Source: Sanderia malayensis
Lineage: Eukaryota; Cnidaria; Scyphozoa; Semaeostomeae; Pelagiidae
NCBI GenBank assembly: GCA_013076295.1
Contig: RQOL01000828.1
Location: forward strand, 2,108,001 to 2,172,000
Length of the DNA stretch: 64,000 nucleotides
Direction of reading: 5' to 3'
Shown: positions 19,675 through 33,300 of the stretch, in pieces
How positions within the stretch are numbered: the stretch's first letter is position 1
How the letters are laid out: each line of letters starts with the position of its first letter
Position numbers and translations under genes: made by a program
The notes under the pieces: generated by a model
Database searches by the model: none
What the model was told of the DNA's origin: nothing
What the model saw: the letters and a program-made list of their open reading frames with translations, nothing else

Positions 19675-21815
19675 TTCAACAACATCAGCTCCACGCAGAA
19701 CTTCTACTATCGTTATCTCTTCACTTTCTTCTCGAAGAACACGCTAATTAATTTTCGCGCCTTGATTCGACTATCCTTGTGTTTCCCTTTTCAGATCATC
19801 CGAAGTTGCAGCAAAATTATGGTTTTGAGGAGGACTTCCTTTTGCAGTCAAAACTGTCATCAGTCAGAACTGTAATTTCTTCTTTTCGGTCAAGACAAAG
19901 CCCTGTAAACAAGTTTTCTTTTCCAACAAGTTTTAATCTGTTAATTGAATTTTACCAAATTATTATTCAATGCAAGCACTTCTTTTTTCCCTGGCTGATG
20001 ATTTCCGTAGTTGTTCAAAAAGGAAATGTTGATCAGCAATGCAGCACGAGAAAGGAAGGAGCAACAGCCAGGATTGATTTGATTCACAACAACGCAACAC
20101 AACCAAAGACAACCCGGAAGAGGTATACAATCACATGACCCTGCTCCAATAGCAACAATGTAAATTTGTTCATGTCATCAATGATTGAACAAATTTGATT
20201 GGCACTCGAATTTGATCTACCGTATTTCCTCGATTAAACGCCCCCCCCCTCGATTAAAAGCCCCCTCGAATAAACGCCCCCTTATGCTACCAACTTTTGC
20301 AATAAACGCCCCCTCGATTAAACGCCCCCTCTTTGTGCAAAACCATGGCGACTTTCATTTTCTACGTTGTTGCTCGATAAAGCAAGGCTCAACTAAACCA
20401 TTTTCTTTTTTTCTGGTCCCAATGGCAAAGCCTGTGATCTTGTACTTTCCAATAAACGCCCCCCTCTCGAATAATGGCCCCCCTCGATTAGGCGCCCCCT
20501 CAAAAAGTGCCGAGATTAATAAACGCCCGGGGGCGTTTAATCGAGGAAATACGGTATATTCTTGAACTTTTCCTCGCATTGTTTGACAACAACAATCACA
20601 TCTCAATTTTAAAATCAAAAACTAAACACACATCAACAGCTGCTAGCAATCAGATTCAGATTCGGAACCAAGTTGAGTTGAGATTCGCTTGTTCCAGTTT
20701 GATCGAAGAAACCTGCCATTTTACAATAGGAGCAAGGCGTATGACAATCGCATTTCTACCATACGCAGATTGAACATCTATTTGAAGAAACAAAGCTATC
20801 TAGCATTGTTTCTGCAGAGAGATACGTTGACCTAATAAATTTCAAACAACCGAACGTCCTTTCACACATCGCTATCAATATCCTCTTACGTATCGCTGCA
20901 AAAACGCAGCAAAGATAAAATGGCATCCCATCCCAAGGAAAAATGTATACATGCATGCAAATTAAGTCAGAGTAGCGAATGGACCAACGGCGTGTATTGC
21001 ATCAATATTGTTGTAGCAATGACAATACATCCACGTTCTAAATGCTCGCAACATTTCATTAAACATCATGCATTGATGTTCAGTGCGATGTTAGAAGTAT
21101 TTCATGGTCGGTAAATAGTTATAAAAGAAATCAGAAGAAACTAGAGTTGCACACTAATTACACGCAGACCACGCTTATTTACGGTCTCCAAGCTAATATT
21201 TAACCAAGGCATTAACTGTATAGCTAACAATTTAACGAAGAGCGCAGAAGGATTGACATTAAGTCCCTCTTGCAAAGCCTTTCAAAAACAAGTTGGTTCA
21301 GCAAAATGTACAACAATCTCATCATTGTTTCGCAAATCGATCAGCAACGTTTGTATAATCAAACAATTAGATATAACTTTTTAAATAAAGGTATTAATAT
21401 AGAGCCGGTGATAGAATTAGACAGCTTCCGAGTTGATTTTCGACGCAGCGTGTCGTAAAGCAGCCTTGATCAAACCATCCAGTGAATGTATCTTATTCTA
21501 ATCTTTTCCAACATTGCATGCGGGGATATGTTTTGGAATGAAAGTGGAATAGCTATTGGGTAGCTCGACCTTCAATGCAAAGGCATCTTGCTGCATTAAC
21601 GTACAATGAGACATGGCATTGATTGAAAGCCAATGCTGGGTCACGCAAGCAAACATCGGATTACATATTGGACGGTAACTTGTTTGCCCGAGGCAGAACA
21701 TCACATAAGGGAGATATGAGACAACCAATTGCACGAGACAAAAGCAAAAGCACATAATTACCAAATTCAAAACTAACTTAGATGTTGGCCAAAAATCGAG
21801 TTGTCCTCCTTCCAG
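19675..21815. other. Intergenic region with one MITE
   Basis: 2.1 kb between the 5' end of the small lipidated-protein gene and the 3' end of MED27. Apart from the MITE at 20218-20556, no feature was recognised. The open frames at 19779, 20185, 20355, 20507 and 21498 lack family similarity or splice logic and are not called. Confidence 0.55.
20218..20556. mobile_element. MITE with TACCGTATTTCCTCGA termini
   Basis: 339-bp element with inverted ends TACCGTATTTCCTCGATTAA and the matching TTAATCGAGGAAATACGGTA. Inside, AAACGCCCCC / TCGATTAAACGCCCC motifs recur. TA flanks suggest a Tc1/mariner-type target site. Same family as 14911-15080 and 54810-54927. Confidence 0.8.
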
Positions 21816-23891
21816 TTATCTGCAAGTAAAATGATATGGTCCACTTTCCCATGTGTCCCTCCAACACGGTGGCAGTAAAAAACCTTCTTTTGTGTCGCAT
21901 TTTAAATGCTTTTTGCACAGCTCACATTTATCTGAAAATAGGGTCTTGTATGCTGACAGCCATCTCTACAAGAACATCGGTAGTATATTAAATTCGCAGG
22001 ACAAAAAAAGAATAGAATATTTTACTTAAAACCTGACTTAAAGCCTGTTACATGGAATTACGTGATGCAAATGAATCATCACAACTAAAGAACCCTGGCA
22101 AGGGATGGGGATAAATTTAAACACAAAATCATGCAAATTTCCACAAACCATATGTGACTTGATGGAACAAGATGACATAAAACTTACCACAAAATCTTTT
22201 AGGGACCTTCCTGGCTCTGATGTGGACGCAAGGTTCAAAATTGCTGATTGGGCAGCATCATTTATCTGAGAAAAAATACAATTATTATTACCCTGACCAT
22301 TTGATAAACAGAGAAGTTAAAAACTATATGAAATTGCCTTGCAAATGCCATCATTACCTGTCTAAATGTAAAAAATTTTGAGGGAGTCCAAATATCCTGG
22401 GATGAAGACAAGAAGGATATTATGTTTTGAAATTATGAGGCTGACTTATGAATAGTTTCAGCAAAAAAGAATAAAATGACTTGACACAAAATATTCCCTG
22501 ACCTCAACAAAATCCTGACAAACATCATTGGAATAGCTTCGAACTAACACTCCGTCTAAGACACATCCAGTGAAGAAAACTAATGCACAAAGTACATCTT
22601 TTATAACAATCTGCAAAAAAGAAAATAGAACAAAAGTTAATGAATATTGGAAGCATGGTTGATGCAAGAAAAGGTTGTTTAAAGAGAAACCCATGCTAAT
22701 AAAGTGGAGAGTTTGTACAAATATAAGCAGAGTAAATGAATTAGGTCTTGACCAGATCAATTTTTATTCACCTTTAAGCCTGTGATTTTATTATCAATGA
22801 TTTCAATGAGTAAATCTGGATAGTTTGTTTTCAATTCTTGACGAACGTCTTTGATGAATCTTAAAAATTATATTCATATAGTTTTTAAAAAATCCTTGCA
22901 CTTTTTTAATACTTAGACCACACTTTAAGTGAAAAAATACAATATGATTCTCGAAAATCAACTACTTTCTAAATCAAAGTTCTTTATGGAGGTTGAGCTA
23001 CAACCAAGAAAAAGAACAACTTTACTTGTGAACTACAAAACGGTACCTTGCAAAATTCTTTGGTCGTTTATTTGCAATATCAAGTAATCTTTCTGGCTCA
23101 GGGTATCTTCTTTTTAATTTGTTCAATGCTTTACTTGCATCATCATTCAACTGGAATTAAGGCAAACTATTAAAAATAATTACTAGATTCCCATTTTACA
23201 CTGCAATAAATATCTGGTGCTTGCTGACAGACTTTATCACTAACCCTAGATACCCATGTATATGCATGAAGAAGATCCTTATAAAAATTTGACTTGTCTT
23301 CACCCGAATCAAGTGTGATCAGTCCCAAATTACCCAGAGATACAGGTTGTGCTTCAGGAAGCTTTGGAAAAGCACTTGAAGTCTTTTCAATTTGACTGCA
23401 ACAAACAATATTCATTCATTAGATACCACCAAGAATCTGTCAATAAAGTTCAGACTAGAGTTAGAGCCATAGTCGATTAGGGTAATGAAAATTAGTCTTT
23501 AATATTAACAAAATGGCATTAAGGGAACTAATCTCAATATATGTCAGTTCTGAATATTGTCTTGAAATTATTATTAACTGACAAATCAAATCAAATAAAA
23601 TAGGTAAAAAAAATTTTAGGGGGCGGGGCGGGGGATTAGAAATGAAATCTGCAACTTCAAACTGCAAACGAAATGTAAATCTTAAACCAATTATAAAAAA
23701 ATAAATAACAAATACCTTTGGCAAGACTGAATACTCTTGATTGTTTCTTTTACTGAGTTCATGGAAGTATCCGGTTCTTGACTTTTCCAGGTTAAAAAAG
23801 TTTCCAAAAGTTTATGAACATTATTCTGCAGCTCCTGTGTGGCATTCAAAGCAGATATTACCTCCTTGGTAAATAGATTTGCGTTACTCAT
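21816..23891 (-). CDS. MED27: Mediator complex subunit 27
   Basis: MED27 is a tail-region subunit of the Mediator complex, which links transcription factors to RNA polymerase II in the nucleus. Eight exons: 23891-23716, 23395-23200, 23150-23047, 22859-22772, 22610-22503, 22396-22358, 22265-22188 and 21965-21816. They give 312 residues (human 311). Family features are the GLITLDSGEDKSNFYKDLLHAY segment (compare human SGLLSLDPVQDKTPLYSQLLQAY), the hydrophobic VLCALVFFTGCVLDG stretch, DIWTPSKFFTF, and a C-terminal WLSAYKTLF segment followed by C-x2-C and a late C-W-R-D-T-W...F-T-C-R end, the usual MED27 zinc-finger-like tail. The N-terminal third is diverged. The first exon lies about 450 bp from the satellite array. 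Confidence 0.92.
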
Positions 23892-24339
23892 GCTAGAGTT
23901 ATCGGTGAATTATTGAATTAGAATATCTCTTGTAAAAATAAAGGTTATCAATAACACGCAGTCGCCCAAAAGAGAACTAAATAGCTCAATAAAGTAAGCT
24001 TAGGCCAATTGTCAATCCCCGGCCTCATGAAGTACACGAAAAAAGTTCAAAACTAGGAGGAATACGACTGTGGGGGGGATTATTATAATAAATAATCGTG
24101 CAAAATGTGATACAAGCATGAAAATTGGTAGAGATGGGCAGTTTGATACGCTGAAAAAGGATGTTGACACAAGCTAAAGAATGCCTCCTTGTGCTATTTT
24201 TTTTAAAATGGCCCGATTTTATTATTAGACTTGCTTATTTGGTCTAATACTTCTTTTGGACCAAAAAAATGTATCTGGTGTCTCCAGCATAAACCAAGCT
24301 TCTATTTCTCGGACTCAGGCTATTTGTTTGTCAGAGTTC
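23892..24339. other. MED27 upstream region up to the satellite
   Basis: Contains the MED27 promoter by position. No TATA box or CpG cluster was seen. The right end grades into diverged satellite units. Confidence 0.45.
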
Positions 24340-27300
24340 GTTGCTGCACACACCCCTCGGGACCAACTTTTGAACCAATTGTCCTAAAGAGCTGAAACTT
24401 GTCTCAGAATGATCAGAAGGTCCAAATTAGTAGGTCTCGACCATTTGATAGCCCAATTTCGTTCTAATTGAAATGTCCTTTTGGGAATTTTCACGTCCAT
24501 GGAGAATACATAAAGTAATTTACTTGTTGCAGCCACCCGTCGGGACCAACTTTTGAGCCAATTGTACTAGAGAGCTGAAAATTGTCTCAAACTGATCAGA
24601 CGGTCCTAATTAGCAGAACCAATCTCTTGTGAGTGACATTTTGATCTGTTTCCAAATTTGGTTTTACTAACCCTAACTCAATGTATGATAGGTAGCTATA
24701 GTATTTCAGTTGGGGTAACAGCTCGCCGGAGGAAAACTTTTGAAATATTTATGCTAGAAGGCTAGAAAAGGACTCAAACTGATCAGAAGGTCCTAATTAG
24801 TAGGATTGGACCCTTCGTGAGTGACATTTCGATCTATTTCCAAAATCCATTTCTGTAACCCTAGCTTAATGTACGATAGGTAATGTAATTCAGTTGGGGT
24901 AACAGCCCACCAAGGGCCAACTTTTGAAATATTTATGCTAGAAGGCTGGGAATGGTCTCAAACTGATCAGAAGGTCCTAATTAGTAGGATTGGACCCTTC
25001 GTGAGTGACATTTCGATCTATTTCCAAATTCGATTTCTGTAACCCTAGCTTAATGTACGATAGGTAATGTAATTCAGTTGGGGGTAACAGCCCACCAAGG
25101 GCCAACTTTTGAAATATTTACGCTAGAAGGCTGGGAATGGTCTCAAACTGATCAGAAGGTCCTAATTAGTAGGATTGGACCCTTCGTGAGTGACATTTCG
25201 ATCTATTTCCAAATTCGATTTCTGTAACCCTAGCTTAATGTACGATAGGTAATGTATTCAGTTGGGGTAACAGCCCACCAGGGCCAACTTTTGAAATATT
25301 TATGCTAGAAGGCTGGGAATGGTCTCAAACTGATAGAAGGTCCTAATTAGTAGGATTGGACCCTTCGTGAGTGACATTTCGATCTATTTCCAAATTCATT
25401 TCTGTAACCCTAGCTTAATGTACGATAGGTAATGTAATTCAGTTGGGGTAACAGCCCCCAGGGCCAACTTTTGAAATATTTATGCTAGAAGGCTGGGAAT
25501 GGTCTCAAACTGATCAGAAGGTCTAATTAGTAGGATTGGACCCTTCGTGAGTGACATTTCGATCTATTTCCAAATTCGATTTCTGTAACCCTAGCTTAAT
25601 GTACGATAGGTAATGTAATTCAGTTGGGGTAACAGCCCACCAAGGGCCAACTTTTGAAATATTTATGCTAGAAGGCTGGGAATGGTCTCAAACTGATCAG
25701 AAGGTCCTAATTAGTAGGATTGGACCCTTCGTGAGTGACATTTCGATCTATTTCCAAATTCGATTTCTGTAACCCTAGCTTAATGTACGATAGGTAATGT
25801 AATTCAGTTGGGGTAACAGCCCACCAAGGGCCAACTTTTGAAATATTTATGCTAGAAGGCTGGGAATGGTCTCAAACTGATCAGAAGGTCCTAATTAGTA
25901 GGATTGGACCCTTCGTGAGTGACATTTCGATCTATTTCCAAATTCGATTTCTGTAACCCTAGCTTAATGTACGATAGGTAATGTAATTCAGTTGGGGTAA
26001 CAGCCCACCAAGGGCCAACTTTTGAAATATTTATGCTAGAAGGCTGGGAATGGTCTCAAACTGATCAGAAGGTCCTAATTAGTAGGATTGGACCCTTCGT
26101 GAGTGACATTTCGATCTATTTCCAAATTGATTTCTGTAACCCTAGCTTAATGTACGATAGGTAATGTATTTCAGTTGGGGTACAGCTCGCCAGGGGCAAC
26201 TTTTGAAATATTTATGCTAGAAGGCTGGAATGGTCTCAAACTGATCAGAAGGTCCTAATTAGTAGGATTGGACCCTTCGTGAGTGACATTTCGATCTATT
26301 TCCAAATTTGATTTCTGTAACCCTAGCTTAATGTACGATAGGTAATGTATTTCAGTTGGGGTAACAGCTCGCCAGGGCAACTTTTGAAATATTTATGCTA
26401 GAAGGCTGGGAATGGTCTCAAACTGATCAGAAGGTCCTAATTAGTAGGATTGGACCCTTCGTGAGTGACATTTCGATCTATTTCCAAATTCGATTTCTGT
26501 AACCCTAGCTTAATGTACGATAGGTAATGTAATTCAGTTGGGGTAACAGCCACCAAGGGCCAACTTTTGAAATATTTATGCTAGAAGGCTGGGAATGGTC
26601 TCAAACTGATCAGAAGGTCCTAATTAGTAGGATTGGACCCTTCGTGAGTGACATTTCGATCTATTTCCAAATTCGATTTCTGTAACCCTAGCTTAATGTA
26701 CGATAGGTAATGTAATTCAGTTGGGGTAACAGCCCACCAAGGGCCAACTTTTGAAATATTTATGCTAGAAGGCTGGGAATGGTCTCAAACTGATCAGAAG
26801 GTCCTAATTAGTAGGATTGGACCCTTCGTGAGTGACATTTCGATCTATTTCCAAATTGATTTCTGTAACCCTAGCTTAATGTACGATAGGTAATGTATTC
26901 AGTTGGGGTAACAGCCACCAGGGCAACTTTTGAAATATTTATGCTAGAAGGCTGGGAATGGTCTCAAACTGATCAGAAGGTCCTAATTAGTAGGATTGGA
27001 CCCTTCGTGAGTGACATTTCGATCTATTTCCAAATTTGATTTCTGTAACCCTAGCTTAATGTACGATAGGTAATGTATTTCAGTTGGGGTAACAGCTCGC
27101 CAGGGGCAACTTTTGAAATATTTATGCTAGAAGGCTGGAATGGTCTCAAACTGATCAGAAGGTCCTAATTAGTAGGATTGGACCCTTCGTGAGTGACATT
27201 TCGATCTATTTCCAAATTGATTTCTGTAACCCTAGCTTAATGTACGATAGGTAATGTATTCAGTTGGGGTAACAGCCCACAGGGCAACTTTTGAAATATT

Positions 27301-30300
27301 TATGCTAGAAGGCTGGGAATGGTCTCAAACTGATCAGAAGGTCCTAATTAGTAGGATTGGACCCTTCGTGAGTGACATTTCGATCTATTTCCAAATTCGA
27401 TTTCTGTAACCCTAGCTTAATGTACGATAGGTAATGTAATTCAGTTGGGGTAACAGCCCACCAAGGGCCAACTTTTGAAATATTTATGCTAGAAGGCTGG
27501 GAATGGTCTCAAACTGATCAGAAGGTCCTAATTAGTAGGATTGGACCCTTCGTGAGTGACATTTCGATCTATTTCCAAATTCGATTTCTGTAACCCTAGC
27601 TTAATGTACGATAGGTAATGTAATTCAGTTGGGGTAACAGCCCACCAAGGGCCAACTTTTGAAATATTTATGCTAGAAGGCTGGGAATGGTCTCAAACTG
27701 ATCAGAAGGTCCTAATTAGTAGGATTGGACCCTTCGTGAGTGACATTTCGATCTATTTCCAAATTGATTTCTGTAACCCTAGCTTAATGTACGATAGGTA
27801 ATGTATTTCAGTTGGGGTAAGCAGCTCGCCAGGGGCAACTTTTGAAATATTTATGCTAGAAGGCTGGGAATGGTCTCAAACTGATCAGAAGGTCCTAATT
27901 AGTAGGATTGGACCCTTCGTGAGTGACATTTCGATCTATTTCCAAATTTGATTTCTGTAACCCTAGCTTAATGTACGATAGGTAATGTATTTCAGTTGGG
28001 GTAACAGCTCGCCAGGGGCCAACTTTTGAAATATTTATGCTAGAAGGCTGGGAATGGTCTCAAACTGATCAGAAGGTCCTAATTAGTAGGATTGGACCCT
28101 TCGTGAGTGACATTTCGATCTATTTCCAAATTTGATTTCTGTAACCCTAGCTTAATGTACGATAGGTAATGTAATTCAGTTGGGGTAACAGCCCACCAAG
28201 GGCCAACTTTTGAAATATTTATGCTAGAAGGCTGGGAATGGTCTCAAACTGATCAGAAGGTCCTAATTAGTAGGATTGGACCCTTCGTGAGTGACATTTC
28301 GATCTATTTCCAAATTGATTTCTGTAACCCTAGCTTAATGTACGATAGGTAATGTATTTCAGTTGGGGTAACAGCTCGCCAGGGGCAACTTTTGAAATAT
28401 TTATGCTAGAAGGCTGGGAATGGTCTCAAACTGATCAGAAGGTCCTAATTAGTAGGATTGGACCCTTCGTGAGTGACATTTCGATCTATTTCCAAATTTG
28501 ATTTCTGTAACCCTAGCTTAATGTACGATAGGTAATGTATTTCAGTTGGGGTAACAGCCCACCAAGGGCCAACTTTTGAAATATTTATGCTAGAAGGCTG
28601 GGAATGGTCTCAAACTGATCAGAAGGTCCTAATTAGTAGGATTGGACCCTTCGTGAGTGACATTTCGATCTATTTCCAAATTTGATTTCTGTAACCCTAG
28701 CTTAATGTACGATAGGTAATGTATTTCAGTTGGGGTAACAGCTCGCCAGGGGACAACTTTTGAAATATTTATGCTAGAAGGCTGGGAATGGTCTCAAACT
28801 GATCAGAAGGTCCTAATTAGTAGGATTGGACCCTTCGTGAGTGACATTTCGATCTATTTCCAAATTTGATTTCTGTAACCCTAGCTAATGTACGATAGGT
28901 AATGTATTTCAGTTGGGGTAACAGCTCGCCAGGGCAACTTTTGAAATATTTATGCTAGAAGGCTGGGAATGGTCTCAAACTGATCAGAAGGTCCTAATTA
29001 GTAGGATTGGACCCTTCGTGAGTGACATTTCGATCTATTTCCAAATTCGATTTCTGTAACCCTAGCTTAATGTACGATAGGTAATGTAATTCAGTTGGGG
29101 TAACAGCCCACCAAGGGCCAACTTTTGAAATATTTATGCTAGAAGGCTGGGAATGGTCTCAAACTGATCAGAAGGTCCTAATTAGTAGGATTGGACCTTC
29201 GTGAGTGACATTTCGATCTATTTCCAAATTCGATTTCTGTAACCCTAGCTTAATGTACGATAGGTAATGTAATTCAGTTGGGGTAACAGCCCACCAAGGG
29301 CCAACTTTTGAAATATTTATGCTAGAAGGCTGGGAATGGTCTCAAACTGATCAGAAGGTCCTAATTAGTAGGATTGGACCCTTCGTGAGTGACATTTCGA
29401 TCTATTTCCAAATTCGATTTCTGTAACCCTAGCTTAATGTACGATAGGTAATGTAATTCAGTTGGGGTAACAGCCCCAAGGGCAACTTTTGAAATATTTA
29501 TGCTAGAAGGCTGGGAATGGTCTCAAACTGATCAGAAGGTCCTAATTAGTAGGATTGGACCCTTCGTGAGTGACATTTCGATCTATTTCCAAATTGATTT
29601 CTGTAACCCTAGCTTAATGTACGATAGGTAATGTATTTCAGTTGGGGTAGCAGCTCGCCAGGGGCAACTTTTGAAATATTTATGCTAGAAGGCTGGAATG
29701 GTCTCAAACTGATCAGAAGGTCCTAATTAGTAGGATTGGACCCTTCGTGAGTGACATTTCGATCTATTTCCAAATTTGATTTCTGTAACCCTAGCTTAAT
29801 GTACGATAGGTAATGTAATTCAGTTGGGGTAACAGCCCACCAAGGGCCAACTTTTGAAATATTTATGCTAGAAGGCTGGGAATGGTCTCAAACTGATCAG
29901 AAGGTCCTAATTAGTAGGATTGGACCCTTCGTGAGTGACATTTCGATCTATTTCCAAATTCGATTTCTGTAACCCTAGCTTAATGTACGATAGGTAATGT
30001 AATTCAGTTGGGGTAACAGCCCACCAGGGCCAACTTTTGAAATATTTATGCTAGAAGGCTGGGAATGGTCTCAAACTGATCAGAAGGTCCTAATTAGTAG
30101 GATTGGACCCTTCGTGAGTGACATTTCGATCTATTTCCAAATTGATTTCTGTAACCCTAGCTTAATGTACGATAGGTAATGTAATTCAGTTGGGGTAACA
30201 GCCCCCAAGGGCCAACTTTTGAAATATTTATGCTAGAAGGCTGGGAATGGTCTCAAACTGATCAGAAGGTCCTAATTAGTAGGATTGGACCCTTCGTGAG

Positions 30301-33300
30301 TGACATTTCGATCTATTTCCAAATTGATTTCTGTAACCCTAGCTTAATGTACGATAGGTAATGTATTTCAGTTGGGGTAACAGCCCCCAGGGCCAACTTT
30401 TGAAATATTTATGCTAGAAGGCTGGGAATGGTCTCAAACTGATCAGAAGGTCCTAATTAGTAGGATTGGACCCTTCGTGAGTGACATTTCGATCTATTTC
30501 CAAATTTGATTTCTGTAACCCTAGCTTAATGTACGATAGGTAATGTATTTCAGTTGGGGTAACAGCTCGCCAGGGCAACTTTTGAAATATTTATGCTAGA
30601 AGGCTGGGAATGGTCTCAAACTGATCAGAAGGTCCTAATTAGTAGGATTGGACCCTTCGTGAGTGACATTTCGATCTATTTCCAAATTTGATTTCTGTAA
30701 CCCTAGCTAAATGTACGATAGGTAATGTATTTCAGTTGGGGTAACAGCTCGCCAGGGGACAACTTTTGAAATATTTATGCTAGAAGGCTGGGAATGGTCT
30801 CAAACTGATCAGAAGGTCCTAATTAGTAGGATTGGACCCTTCGTGAGTGACATTTCGATCTATTTCCAAATTCGATTTCTGTAACCCTAGCTTAATGTAC
30901 GATAGGTAATGTAATTCAGTTGGGGTAACAGCCCACCAAGGGCCAACTTTTGAAATATTTATGCTAGAAGGCTGGGAATGGTCTCAAACTGATCAGAAGG
31001 TCCTAATTAGTAGGATTGGACCCTTCGTGAATGACATTTCGATCTATTTCCAAATTCGATTTCTGTAACCCTAGCTTAATGTACGATAGGTAATGTAATT
31101 CAGTTGGGGTAACAGCCCACCAAGGGCCAACTTTTGAAATATTATGCTAGAAGGCTGGGAATGGTCTCAAACTGATCAGAAGGTCCTAATTAGTAGGATT
31201 GGACCCTTCGTGAGTGACATTTCGATCTATTTCCAAATTCGATTTCTGTAACCCTAGCTTAATGTACGATAGGTAATGTAATTCAGTTGGGGTAACAGCC
31301 CACCAGGGGCAACTTTTGAAATATTTATGCTAGAAGGCTGGGAATGGTCTCAAACTGATCAGAAGGTCCTAATTAGTAGGATTGGACCCTTCGTGAGTGA
31401 CATTTCGATCTATTTCCAAATTGATTTCTGTAACCCTAGCTTAATGTACGATAGGTAATGTATTTCAGTTGGGGTAGCAGCTCGCCAGGGGCAACTTTTG
31501 AAATATTTATGCTAGAAGGCTGGGAATGGTCTCAAACTGATCAGAAGGTCCTAATTAGTAGGATTGGACCCTTCGTGAGTGACATTTCGATCTATTTCCA
31601 AATTTGATTTCTGTAACCCTAGCTTAATGTACGATAGGTAATGTAATTCAGTTGGGGTAACAGCCCACCAAGGGCCAACTTTTGAAATATTTATGCTAGA
31701 AGGCTGGGAATGGTCTCAAACTGATCAGAAGGTCCTAATTAGTAGGATTGGACCCTTCGTGAGTGACATTTCGATCTATTTCCAAATTCGATTTCTGTAA
31801 CCCTAGCTTAATGTACGATAGGTAATGTAATTCAGTTGGGGTAACAGCCCACCAAGGGCCAACTTTTGAAATATTTATGCTAGAAGGCTGGGAATGGTCT
31901 CAAACTGATCAGAAGGTCCTAATTAGTAGGATTGGACCCTTCGTGAGTGACATTTCGATCTATTTCCAAATTCGATTTCTGTAACCCTAGCTTAATGTAC
32001 GATAGGTAATGTAATTCAGTTGGGGTAACAGCCACCAAGGGCCAACTTTTGAAATATTTATGCTAGAAGGCTGGGAATGGTCTCAAACTGATCAGAAGGT
32101 CCTAATTAGTAGGATTGGACCCTTCGTGAGTGACATTTCGATCTATTTCCAAATTCGATTTCTGTAACCCTAGCTTAATGTACGATAGGTAATGTAATTC
32201 AGTTGGGGTAACAGCCCACCAAGGGCCAACTTTTGAAATATTTATGCTAGAAGGCTGGGAATGGTCTCAAACTGATCAGAAGGTCCTAATTAGTAGGATT
32301 GGACCCTTCGTGAGTGACATTTCGATCTATTTCCAAATTGATTTCTGTAACCCTAGCTTAATGTACGATAGGTAATGTAATTCAGTTGGGGTAACAGCCG
32401 CCAAGGGCAACTTTTGAAATATTTATGCTAGAAGGCTGGGAATGGTCTCAAACTGATCAGAAGGTCCTAATTAGTAGGATTGGACCCTTCGTGAGTGACA
32501 TTTCGATCTATTTCCAAATTGATTTCTGTAACCCTAGCTTAATGTACGATAGGTAATGTATTTCAGTTGGGGTAACAGCTCGCCAGGGGACAACTTTTGA
32601 AATATTTATGCTAGAAGGCTGGAAATGGTCTCAAACTGATCAGAAGGTCCTAATTAGTAGGATTGGACCCTTCGTGAGTGACATTTCGATCTATTTCCAA
32701 ATTTGATTTCTGTAACCCTAGCTAAATGCACGATAGGTAATGTATTTCAGTTGGGGTAACAGCCCACCAAGGGCCAAATTTTGAAATATTTATGCTAGAA
32801 GGAGGGGAATGGTCTCAAACTGATCAGAAGGTCCTAATTAGTAGGATTGGACCCTTCGTGAGTGACATTTCGATCTATTTCCAAATTGATTTCTGTAACC
32901 CTAGCTTAATGTACGATAGGTAATGTAATTCAGTTGGGGTAACAGCCCACCAAGGGCCAACTTTTGAAATATTTATGCTAGAAGGCTGGGAATGGTCTCA
33001 AACTGATCAGAAGGTCCTAATTAGTAGGATTGGACCCTTCGTGAGTGACATTTCGATCTATTTCCAAATTCGATTTCTGTAACCCTAGCTTAATGTACGA
33101 TAGGTAATGTAATTCAGTTGGGGTAACAGCCCACCAAGGGCCAACTTTTGAAATATTTATGCTAGAAGGCTGGGAATGGTCTCAAACTGATCAGAAGGTC
33201 CTAATTAGTAGGATTGGACCCTTCGTGAGTGACATTTCGATCTATTTCCAAATTTGATTTCTGTAACCCTAGCTAATGTACGATAGGTAATGTATTTCAG

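Noticed and set aside
20185..20618. Open frames of 126 and 87 codons
   Set aside because: They are translations of the MITE at 20218-20556 and its flanks.
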